Of a stretch of DNA of 10,000 nucleotides, positions 1 to 6,234 are shown piece by piece. The notes beneath the pieces are model-generated. The model was given only the letters and a program-made list of their open reading frames with translations, was not told the origin of the DNA and ran no database searches. The number at the start of each line of letters is the position of its first letter. Positions within the stretch are counted from its first letter, which is position 1. Position numbers and translations under genes: made by a program. Source of the stretch: Penaeus vannamei (taxonomy: Eukaryota > Arthropoda > Malacostraca > Decapoda > Penaeidae). The stretch spans positions 3,729,624-3,739,623 of the forward strand of contig NC_091589.1 in NCBI RefSeq assembly GCF_042767895.1, given 5' to 3'.

Positions 1-164
1 TATGTATGTATGTATATACATACATATACTGTACACACACACACGCACACACACACATATACACATACACTCATGTGTACATATACACACACATATACAT
101 ATGTGTGCACGGGCGCGTGTGTGTGTGTGCCTGTCCGCGTGTGTATGTATGTGTTTTTGTGTTA
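1..164. repeat. Compound TA/TGTA/CA/TG microsatellite
   Basis: The window opens inside a dinucleotide-rich tract. TGTA and TA words fill about 1-33, CA repeats with TA interruptions run to about 95, and TG repeats fill about 112-160. CA repeats followed by TG repeats on the same strand are mutually complementary, so the tract could fold back on itself. The open frames across it encode only His-Thr and Val-Cys runs and are not genes. The left limit lies outside the window. Confidence 0.93.
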
Positions 165-492
165 GTGGCCATCCCGAAATGTAATCTTAAAAATGATTTT
201 ATTTATGATAATGACCCTTATTATCATCAGTAATCCAAATACCAACAGCATTACCATCCTGGGCAGCAGCACAAGCATCTTCACAATAATCTGGAGACTT
301 TAATAAACACAAAGAAACAGCGGAGACGCATTAAAAAAAAAGTTGGTAAGAATGCTTGCTTGCTTTGGTGTTGCTTTCACAGTCCTGCTAAATACTTGTT
401 TTTTCTCTTCTTATTCTTGCCTGTTTTACATGTAAATGTCCTAATCATGATTTGGGTATATTCATATTATCTATGTTATGTTTATATATATT

Positions 493-494
<2 letters not shown>
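165..494. other. AT-rich intergenic or intronic DNA, no gene
   Basis: This is mostly single-copy AT-rich sequence. An ATG at 352 opens a 27-codon hydrophobic frame ending at 435, but it has no supporting context. A GGTAAG word at 335-340 resembles a 5' splice site, but no coding exon precedes it. I see no RNA gene or mobile-element terminus. Confidence 0.7.

Positions 495-545
<51 letters not shown>
495..545. repeat. (TA)n microsatellite, about 25 units
   Basis: An uninterrupted alternating TA run follows the word TTTG. Such a run is self-complementary and can extrude a cruciform. Assembled length is often unreliable in arrays of this kind. Confidence 0.97.
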
Positions 546-547
<2 letters not shown>

Positions 548-599
548 CACATAACTAATTAACATATTTTTTTCCTATTATAATTTTTTTCTGCTTCCA

Positions 600-755
600 A
601 TTGTTATTCTCACTCTTATCCTTATCATCATTACTATCATTATTACCATCACCAACGAGATCGTAATCATTATTAATGCTATCATAATCATTGTCAGCAT
701 CACCATTATCACCATAATCATCATCACCATTATGATTATCATCGTCATTATCCTT
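600..755. repeat. Degenerate ATN triplet tract (ATC/ATT/ACC type)
   Basis: The + strand keeps a three-base rhythm of ATC, ATT, ACC and GTC words without any exact unit, which is often called cryptic simplicity. The minus-strand open frame here encodes mostly Met, Ile and Val, as a triplet repeat would produce, and is not credible as protein. The tract is compositionally the reverse complement of the one at 3121-3420. Confidence 0.88.
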
Positions 756-784
756 GGAGCTTCAGATGGTCGGTTAGCCACAGC

Positions 785-879
785 TGACGTCATCTATATT
801 GGATCCAAAAAAACTCGACTGCCAGACGAAAAACTATCCCAGGAATCTTAAATGTGGAATTTCTGACGATTTATAAATA
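785..879 (+). promoter_or_regulatory. Possible CRE plus TATA-like word, weak
   Basis: TGACGTCA at 785-792 is a full palindromic cAMP-response element consensus. TATAAATA at 872-879, some 80 bp downstream, resembles a TATA box. I see no arthropod initiator consensus at the expected distance and no convincing gene downstream, only the short acidic frame at 895-1062. Both words could arise by chance in AT-rich DNA. The arrangement is seen directly; promoter function is speculative. Confidence 0.15.
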
Positions 880-913
880 CCGAGAGAGACTTAATTGTGT
901 AAATTATTGACTG

Positions 914-1028
914 CCAATGCAGAAGATGAAAAAGAGAAGAAGGAAATGGAGGAGGAGGAGAAGGGAGAGAAGACGTCCAATGTAGAAGATGGAAAAGAGG
1001 AGGAGGAAAAGGAGGAGAAGGGAGAGAA
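914..1028 (+). repeat. Two-copy tandem duplication, purine-rich, inside a short acidic open frame
   Basis: Copy 1 begins with CCAATGCAGAAGATG at 914 and copy 2 with CCAATGTAGAAGATGG at 977. Both end in GAGAAGGGAGAGAA, at about 971 and 1028. Copy 2 lacks 6 bp of the GGA-rich middle. The 63-bp offset (21 codons) and the 6-bp indel both keep one forward frame open from 895 to a TAG at 1060-1062. In that frame both copies read as a Glu/Lys-rich segment with a shared N-x-E-D-x-K pattern. The first in-frame ATG is at 949, giving only 38 codons. It could be an exon fragment, but purine-rich repeats give such frames by chance. Confidence 0.75.
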
Positions 1029-1081
1029 AGAGGATGTAAAGACAAAGATGACGGTGAAGTAGAAAGTAGAGGGAAAAAATA

Positions 1082-1192
1082 AATATTAAGGAAAAGGGAG
1101 AATGGAATGAGGAGGAGTGGTGAATGATAATAAGAGATATTAATAAGATATTAATAAGGAAAGGGGAGAATGGGAAGAGAAGGAGTGGTGAA
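1082..1192 (+). repeat. Second imperfect tandem duplication with an 11-bp sub-repeat
   Basis: A segment with the order AATATTAAG, GAAAAGGGAGAATGG, GGAGTGGTGAA at 1082-1124 recurs with substitutions at about 1148-1192. Between them AGATATTAATA occurs twice head to tail, at 1135-1145 and 1146-1156. Stop codons interrupt the frame that is open in the preceding duplication. Confidence 0.75.
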
Positions 1193-1345
1193 AGAAAGAA
1201 GAATGGGAAAGAGACAAAAAGAGAGAAGAAAAAGCTTCAAAGAATATTAAAGAGAGGAAGAAAGAGAAGGAGATATAGAGAGATTCAACAAGAAACAAGT
1301 TAAAAAATGATAAGGAGGAGAAAAGAAGAAGAAACGCAAGAACGA
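1193..1345 (+). repeat. A/G-rich low-complexity tract
   Basis: GAAAGA, GAGAAG and AAGAAG words dominate and T and C are scarce. No exact unit is visible. It continues the purine bias of the preceding duplications but is richer in A than the tract at 1481-1849. Confidence 0.7.
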
Positions 1346-1480
1346 TGTGAAAATTATGCGACAGCCAATTATCTTCCGGTTAAAGCTCTTTTCCGTAAGG
1401 TGGGTCATTTTTCTTAACCAAAGTACCGCGGTCGTTTAAAATACCATAATACCAATGACGAACTAGCGAACGAGAGGGTT

Positions 1481-1849
1481 AGAGAAGGAGGGGAGAGGAG
1501 AAGGAAGAGGGGAGGAGGGAGAGGGAGAGGATGGGGAGGAGAGGGGAGAGGGAGAGGAGGAGGAGAGAGGAAGAGGGAAGGAGGGGAGAAGAGAGCGAGA
1601 GGATGGAGAGGAGAGGGAGAGGATGGAGAGGAGAGGGAGAGGATGGAGAGGAGAGGGAGAGGTTGGAGATGGAAGAGAGGAGGAGGGAGAGGGAAGGGGG
1701 GTGGAGGGAGAAGAGGGAAGGGGGAGAGGAGAAAAGAGAGAGAAGGGGGGGAGGGAAAGAGGGAGAGGGAGATGATGGGGAGGAGAGAGGAGAGGGAGAG
1801 GAGGAGAGAGGAGAAGGAAGGAAGAGGGGGGAGGGGAAGGAGGGGGAGG
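1481..1849 (+). repeat. Polypurine tract (GGA/GAGGGA) with a 20-bp tandem repeat
   Basis: About 369 bases are almost all purine on the + strand; I count about 11 pyrimidines. GGATGGAGAGGAGAGGGAGA occurs three times exactly, at 1601-1620, 1621-1640 and 1641-1660, followed by a diverged fourth copy starting GGTTGG. Homopurine-homopyrimidine tracts of this length are known to adopt triplex (H-DNA) structure and to stall polymerases. Open frames on both strands give only Arg/Glu/Gly or Pro/Ser/Leu runs and should not be annotated. Confidence 0.95.
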
Positions 1850-2060
1850 CAGCAAGGTCTGTGTTGTTGAAATTCTTGTGGTGTTTTAATGCATGAAACG
1901 TGAAACAGGCTTCCTTCTACGAGGATAATGTGTACAATCCATGTCATAGTTTGTTTAAAATATGTGTGTACATGTATTATGTTATGTGTGTGTGTTCGAG
2001 TCTTAAGATAGATACATACATAGATAATTAGATAGCTAGGTAGAAACACTATCGCGTGTT
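1850..2060. other. AT-rich single-copy spacer
   Basis: Single-copy sequence between the purine tract and the CA array. It ends with a short GATA-rich stretch (about 2007-2040: GATAGATACATACATAGATA, then GATAGCTAGG), a probable decayed tetranucleotide repeat. No gene is seen. Confidence 0.6.
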
Positions 2061-2081
2061 ACACACACACACACACACACG

Positions 2082-2129
<48 letters not shown>

Positions 2130-2135
2130 CACGCA

Positions 2136-2218
<83 letters not shown>
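2061..2218. repeat. (CA)n microsatellite with an (ACGC)n core
   Basis: ACAC runs fill the segment. A block of GCAC/ACGC tetramers at about 2122-2156 was probably seeded by an A-to-G change that then spread by slippage. Alternating purine-pyrimidine DNA of this kind, with its CG-containing core, is a classic Z-DNA-forming sequence. The His-Thr and Cys-Val frames are artefacts. Confidence 0.96.
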
Positions 2219-2219
<1 letters not shown>

Positions 2220-2224
2220 TACAC

Positions 2225-2240
2225 AAACACGTACGTGTTT
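2225..2240. repeat. 16-bp perfect palindrome AAACACGTACGTGTTT
   Basis: The sequence equals its own reverse complement over 16 bases and sits just downstream of the CA array. It may have formed by fold-back of CA/TG repeat ends, or it may hold paired ACGTG words of the bHLH/PAS type. Function is unknown. Confidence 0.85.
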
Positions 2241-2640
2241 TTGATGTGTACATAAGTGCATGTATATTTCTAAATATGTACAAATATCTAAGTACATAAA
2301 CTTGCACTTATATATACATATCTAGTAGTGATATGTACATATCCATGCACATAATAGTAATCATAAAATATCTTGAAAATGACAATATATCTGTCAGTTG
2401 ATAAAAGCTAGAAATTCAGCTTTTAAATCGGTGCCATTAAGTTCTCAATTTTCTCCAGATTGGCGCACGTGACCTGTGGAAATCGACGACGAAGAAGAAG
2501 AAATAGAAGAAGAAAGAAAAATATATGAAAAACAAGATATAAAAATGAAAAAGACAAAACAGAGGGGGAAAAAATGAAGTCATGACAAGATTATCCAAAC
2601 AAGTGCATGAGAAATCGACTCCTTCTGCCCACGTACCATG
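2241..2640. other. AT-rich DNA with a small hairpin and an E-box word
   Basis: Mostly single-copy sequence. TAAAAGCT at 2402-2409 pairs perfectly with AGCTTTTA at 2418-2425 around an 8-nt loop. CACGTGAC at 2466-2473 contains the canonical E-box and recurs at 2915-2922. A/G-rich filler, with GAAGAAGAAG words, spans about 2487-2570. GTCATGAC at 2579-2586 is an 8-bp palindrome. No gene is seen. Confidence 0.6.
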
Positions 2641-2644
2641 AACT

Positions 2645-2790
2645 CTGCATGACTGGCTTTTACGGCTCAGAAAGACTCTCTGTCATGCAGTCACCGCCTC
2701 TGGTCGCATGGCTGTCTGTCATGCAGTCACAGGGCGCGTGGTCATCCGTCATGCAGTCACGGGACGCACGACCAATTCTGTCATGCAGTG
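2645..2790 (+). repeat. Four-copy degenerate minisatellite on a GTCATGCAGT core
   Basis: The core TGTCATGCAGT, with first-base variation, starts at 2681, 2717, 2747 and 2779, so the period is 36, 30 and 32 bp. In the first three copies it extends to GTCATGCAGTCAC. An inverted match, CTGCATGAC, lies at 2645-2653 and could pair with GTCATGCAG at 2682-2690. The spacers share GGTCGCATGG / GCGTGGTCAT-like words and are more GC-rich than their surroundings. Both strands have short open frames crossing the repeat, but neither has any recognisable domain. Confidence 0.8.
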
Positions 2791-3120
2791 TCATCTCTTG
2801 ATGGATGAGAATGGGGATGTTAATTGATACGATTCGACATGCCAATCCCATAAGTTGATGGCATCAATATCATTAATTTGATAAGATTAAGGCTACTCAC
2901 TTCACAGAATTAAACACGTGACTCCCACATGATCTAAGATGCCTGTAAAGTGTAATACCTAAAATCAATAAAGATAGATATTCAGAAATAGATACTTTGT
3001 TAAATTTTTTGTTCAACTATAACGTTCAGGTTTAACACACTATCTTTAATTGTCGTTACAGAGAACATTTTCCTTCTGTGACAAATTTATGGGAAAAAAA
3101 ACAATTCAATAAAAATAGTA
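2791..3120. other. AT-rich single-copy DNA, no gene
   Basis: Stop codons are frequent in every frame. An AATAAA word lies near 2966 and an E-box (CACGTG) at 2915-2920, but no transcript can be tied to either. I see no repeat structure. Confidence 0.6.
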
Positions 3121-3420
3121 ACAAGAATAATTATGACAGTGACAGTGATAATGATAATAATGTTAACAATAAAATGGTAATGATGATAACAGTGAGAATA
3201 ATAACAATAATAACAATAATAATGAGAATATCAACAATATTGAAAATAATAACAATTGCAATAATGATAATGAGAAAAATAGCAATAATGATAACGGTAT
3301 TGATAATAAATATGATAATAATGATAATAACAATAATGCTGGCAATGAAAACAATGCTACAATAATAATAGTGATAGAATAACAACAAAGGAAACAATGA
3401 TAAAGTTGCCGACAATAACA
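3121..3420 (+). repeat. Degenerate AAT/GAT/AAC triplet tract
   Basis: GATAAT, AATAAC and AATGAT words continue in a three-base rhythm with no exact unit. The two main open frames, one per strand, encode Ile/Met/Thr-rich and Ile/Val/Leu-rich runs and merely reflect the triplet pattern. Compositionally this is the reverse complement of the tract at 600-755. Confidence 0.88.
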
Positions 3421-3484
3421 ATGACGAACTTATCAATATTCCACTCTTGTTATTCACTTTATCCCTTGCTCTTGTCTTCAAGTT

Positions 3485-3501
3485 CCCCCCCTCCCCCCCC
3501 C
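3485..3501 (-). repeat. C7-T-C9 run (G-rich on the minus strand)
   Basis: Seven C, one T and nine C lie together, followed by AG and then CCC at 3504-3506. On the minus strand this is two long G runs plus a third, so quadruplex formation is plausible. The pyrimidine run ending in CAG also resembles a 3' splice acceptor, but no exon-like sequence follows. Confidence 0.75.
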
Positions 3502-3702
3502 AGCCCTTGACCGCTAATTATTTTCATTAATAATCATAATTTTATCATTATGTATTTTATCATTACGCTCCGTCTTCTCGTGTCCTTGCACTGAACACAA
3601 AACCTCGAGGAAACCTTGTATGCTATTTTAGTAATGTTAATAATAAATTACACGCAGGTTTTGAGGTTTTAACATTGTTTGTATGATAATGCGGGTGAGA
3701 GA
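3502..3702. other. AT-rich spacer with small inverted repeats
   Basis: TTTTATCATTA occurs twice, at about 3540-3550 and 3555-3565. CCTCGAGG at 3603-3610 is an 8-bp palindrome. AAAACCTC at 3599-3606 is inverted as GAGGTTTT at 3663-3670. No gene is seen. Confidence 0.5.
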
Positions 3703-3724
3703 GGGTGGGGGGTGGGGGGGAGGG
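3703..3724 (+). other. G-quadruplex motif, left of the satellite block
   Basis: The G runs are GGG (3703-3705), six G (3707-3712), seven G (3714-3720) and GGG (3722-3724), each separated by one base. This satisfies the usual quadruplex pattern with one-base loops. Bases 3709-3724 (GGGGTGGGGGGGAGGG) recur exactly at 7449-7464. Confidence 0.85.
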
Positions 3725-3830
3725 AAAGAAGGAGAGGGAGAGGGGGAAGAGGAAGAAGAGGAAATGGTAGGAGAGAGACAGAAGGGGAAAAGGAGAGAGA
3801 GAAGCGGATACAGAAAGAGAGAGATGGAAG
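3725..3830 (+). repeat. A/G-rich low-complexity tract
   Basis: GGGAGA, GGAAGA and GAGAGA words run from the quadruplex motif up to the TA array, with only scattered pyrimidines. It has no exact unit and no coding potential beyond Arg/Glu/Gly frames. Confidence 0.8.
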
Positions 3831-3888
<58 letters not shown>

Positions 3889-3921
3889 TGTATGTATGTG
3901 TGTGTGTGTGAAAGAGAGAGA
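3831..3921. repeat. Compound microsatellite (TA)n-(TG)n-(AG)n
   Basis: TA repeats (3831-3851) pass directly into TG repeats with a few TATG interruptions (to 3910), then AG repeats (about 3912-3922). Abrupt changes of unit without spacer are typical of microsatellites that grew from a shared boundary dinucleotide. Confidence 0.96.
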
Positions 3922-4108
3922 CGAAAGTTAAAGAAGGACAGAGAATGAAGAAAGCGTCAGATAAAAGAAACATCTCTGAATGGTCTTCCTCTGCAAACTT
4001 CCCACGCCAGATTGTCCAAAAATGAAACGCGGTCTTCTTGGAAACGCCACTCGTCGCTCCAACTCGACCCTGATTTAACACTGGCTGGTGGAGGGTCCTT
4101 CGGCGTTC
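3922..4108. other. Single-copy island before the satellite
   Basis: This is about 190 bases of ordinary complexity, one of the few such stretches in the window. Read on the minus strand, bases 4081 to about 3940 form an open frame starting at an ATG and running into the microsatellite. Its first 45 or so residues are not low-complexity, but I recognise no domain, and downstream it decays into His-Thr runs. It may be a short exon remnant or chance. Confidence 0.55.
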
Positions 4109-4287
4109 ATGGCCTCGTTCACTCGTAAGGGCACTCGTTCATTCATTCGGTCGTTCGCTCGTTCATTCATTCGGTCGTTCATTCATTCGGTCGTTCGCTC
4201 GTTCGCTCGTTCATTCATTCGCTCGTTCGCTCGTTCATTCACTCACTCGTTCGCTCGTTCATTCATTCGGTCGTTCGCTCGTTCATT

Positions 4288-4431
4288 CACTCACTCGTTC
4301 GCTCGTTCATTCACTCACTCGTTCGCTCGTTCATTCACTCCCTCGTTCGCTCGTTCATTCACTCACTCGTTCGCTCGTTCATTCACTCACTCGTTCGCTC
4401 GTTCATTCACTCCCTCGTTCGCTCGTTCATT
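4288..4431 (+). repeat. 72-bp higher-order repeat (3 x 24 bp), two copies
   Basis: Within the 24-bp array the variable 8-mers run CACTCACT, CACTCACT, CACTCCCT at 4288, 4312 and 4336, and again at 4360, 4384 and 4408. A triplet of units has therefore been duplicated as a block. With only two common variants, chance recurrence of the order is possible, so this is weaker than the 216-bp case. Confidence 0.6.
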
Positions 4432-4456
4432 CACTCACTCGTTTCGCTCGTTCATT

Positions 4457-4888
4457 CACCCACTCGTTCGCTCGTTCATTCACTCCCTCGTTCGCTCGTT
4501 CATTCACTCACTCGTTCGCTCGTTCATTCACTCCCTCGTTCGCTCGTTCATTCACTCACTCGTTTCGCTCGTTCATTCACTCACTCGTTCGCTCGTTCAT
4601 TCACTCCCTCGTTCGCTCTTCATTCACTCACTCGTTCGCTCGTTCATTCACTCCCTCGTTCGCTCGTTCATTCACCCACTCGTTCGCTCGTTCATTCACT
4701 CCCTCGTTCGCTCGTTCATTCACTCACTCGTTCGCTCGTTCATTCACTCCCTCGTTCGCTCGTTCATTCACTCACTCGTTTCGCTCGTTCATTCACTCGC
4801 TCGTTCGCTCGTTCATTCACTCCCTCGTTCGCTCTTCATTCACTCGCTCGTTCGCTCGTTCATTCACTCCCTCGTTCGCTCGTTCATT
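4457..4888 (+). repeat. 216-bp higher-order repeat (9 units), two copies
   Basis: Copy 1 (4457-4672) and copy 2 (4673-4888) carry the same ordered set of nine unit variants. The set includes a rare CACCCACT at 4457/4673, a one-base T insertion (CGTTTCG) at 4561/4777 and a one-base G loss (GCTCTTCATT) at about 4615/4831. By eye only two bases differ, A against G at 4583/4799 and at 4630/4846, both turning TCA into TCG. Shared private indels at one fixed offset show block duplication, probably by recent unequal exchange. Confidence 0.93.
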
Positions 4889-5560
4889 CACTCACTCGTT
4901 CGCTCGTTCATTCACTCACTCGTTCGCTCGTTCATTCACTCACTCGTTCGCTCGTTCATTCACTCACTCGTTCGCTCGTTCATTCACTCCCTCGTTCGCT
5001 CGTTCATTCACTCACTCGTTCGCTCGTTCATTCACTCCCTCGTTCGCTCGTTCATTCACTCACTCGTTCGCTCGTTCATTCACTCACTCGTTCGCTCGTT
5101 CATTCACTCCCTCGTTCGCTCGTTCATTCACTCCCTCGTTCGCTCGTTCATTCACTCACTCGTTCGCTCGTTCATTCACTCACTCGTTCGCTCGTTCATT
5201 CATTCACTCGTTCGCTCGTTCATTCACTCACTCGTTCGCTCGTTCATTCACTTATTCGTTCGCTCGTTCATTCACTTATTCGTTCGCTCGTTCATTCACT
5301 CCCTCGTTCGCTCGTTCATTCACTCACTCGTTCGCTCGTTCATTCACTCAGTCGTTCGCTCGTTCATTCATTCGGTCGTTCGCTCGTTCATTCACTCACT
5401 CGTTCGCTCGTTCATTCATTCGCCCGTTCGCTCGTTCATTTACACCCTCGTTCGCTCGTTCATTCACTCCCTCGTTCGCTCGTTCATTCACTCACTCGTT
5501 CGCTCGTTCATTCACTCACTCGTTCGCTCGTTCATTCACTCACTCGCTCATTCACTCACT

Positions 5561-6234
5561 CCTTCGCTGGCTCATTTACTCAGTTACTCACAAGTACGTG
5601 TGTTCATTCGCTCGCTTGTATGAACATTTTCTCACTTAATAAGTACAGTTACTCACTCTTTCACTCACTGGTTTTGTCACTCACAACCCCACTCACTCTT
5701 TCACTCACTTACTCTCCTTACTCGCTCACAAGCACACTCACTCATCTTTTCACTAATTCACCTTACTCGCTCACAAGCCCACTCACTCTTTTACTCACTC
5801 TCCTTACTCGCTCACAAGCACACTCACTCATCTTTTCACTAATTCTCCTGCTTACTCACACTCCCAGAAGCTCTCTCACTCACTGGTTTCCTCTCTCTCA
5901 CAAGTACACTCACTCGCCTAACCACTCATTAACTTTATTTTTAAACACTCACTCACCTGTTTATAAAATTACCCACATGCAAGCTCATTCAATCACTACT
6001 CAACTTATTCGTTCACTCTCGTTCACTCAACTAAAAGCAAACTCACTCACTCACTAAATTACTCGTACACTCATGAGCCTCCTCGCCCACTCACTCTGTC
6101 AATAAGCACATTTACTCATTCACTCATTAGCCTACTCTTTCACTCACAAGCACATTCAGTCACTCACTAGCTTACTCATTCACTCACAAGAACACACATT
6201 CACTGGCCTACTCCCTCACACACTCACTCACTCA
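5561..6234 (+). repeat. Degenerate ACTC-rich transition zone
   Basis: CACTCACT, TTACTC and CACAAG words continue without a fixed period, linking the 24-bp zone to the 67-bp zone. A 45-bp stretch at 5715-5759 recurs exactly at 5801-5845, and a related CCTTACTCGCTCACAAG lies between them at 5761, giving an 86-bp offset made of two units of about 41-45 bp. The forward open frame here is Ser/Leu/Thr/His-rich and follows from the repeat. I read the zone as an older or less homogenised relative of its neighbours. Confidence 0.85.

Larger units (their letters stand above)
4130..5560 (+). repeat. 24-bp satellite array, about 58 units
   Basis: Each unit is a constant 16-mer, CGTTCGCTCGTTCATT, followed by a variable 8-mer, usually CACTCACT or CACTCCCT; 4889-4912 spans one period. 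The unit is built from tetranucleotide words. The first 8-mers lie at 4144, 4168, 4184 and 4216, an irregular edge, and from 4841 to 5537 the period is exactly 24 bp with no indel. Rarer 8-mers (CATTCGGT, CACTTATT, CACTCAGT, TACACCCT) are concentrated near the ends, about 4144-4264 and 5249-5441, as expected when exchange homogenises the centre. The unit contains three CpGs. No forward frame has a stop, so it mimics a protein of RSFIHSLV repeats. Confidence 0.97.

Noticed and set aside
335..340. GGTAAG as a 5' splice site
   Set aside because: No coding exon upstream and no matching acceptor with an exon downstream.
352..435. 27-codon hydrophobic frame resembling a signal peptide
   Set aside because: Too short, with no downstream coding sequence or promoter support. 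T-rich DNA gives Phe/Leu/Cys frames by chance.
1414..2049. 211-codon minus-strand Pro/Ser/Leu-rich frame and the overlapping + strand Arg/Glu/Gly frames
   Set aside because: They translate the polypurine tract from both strands. Extended frames on both strands of one simple tract indicate repeat composition, not genes.
3623..4081. 152-codon minus-strand frame with an ordinary-looking first 45 residues
   Set aside because: The non-repetitive start is short, matches no family I know, and leads into His-Thr and Ser/Leu/Pro repeats. It is kept only as a note on the single-copy island.
4088..5623. 511-codon open frame as a real gene
   Set aside because: It is wholly satellite, begins at GTG rather than ATG, and crosses several single-base indels that change frame. 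The unit lacks stops in all three forward frames.
5620..6057. 145-codon Ser/Thr/Leu-rich open frame
   Set aside because: It lies in the degenerate ACTC-rich zone. Its composition is the translation of CACTCACT words, and it shows no domain.
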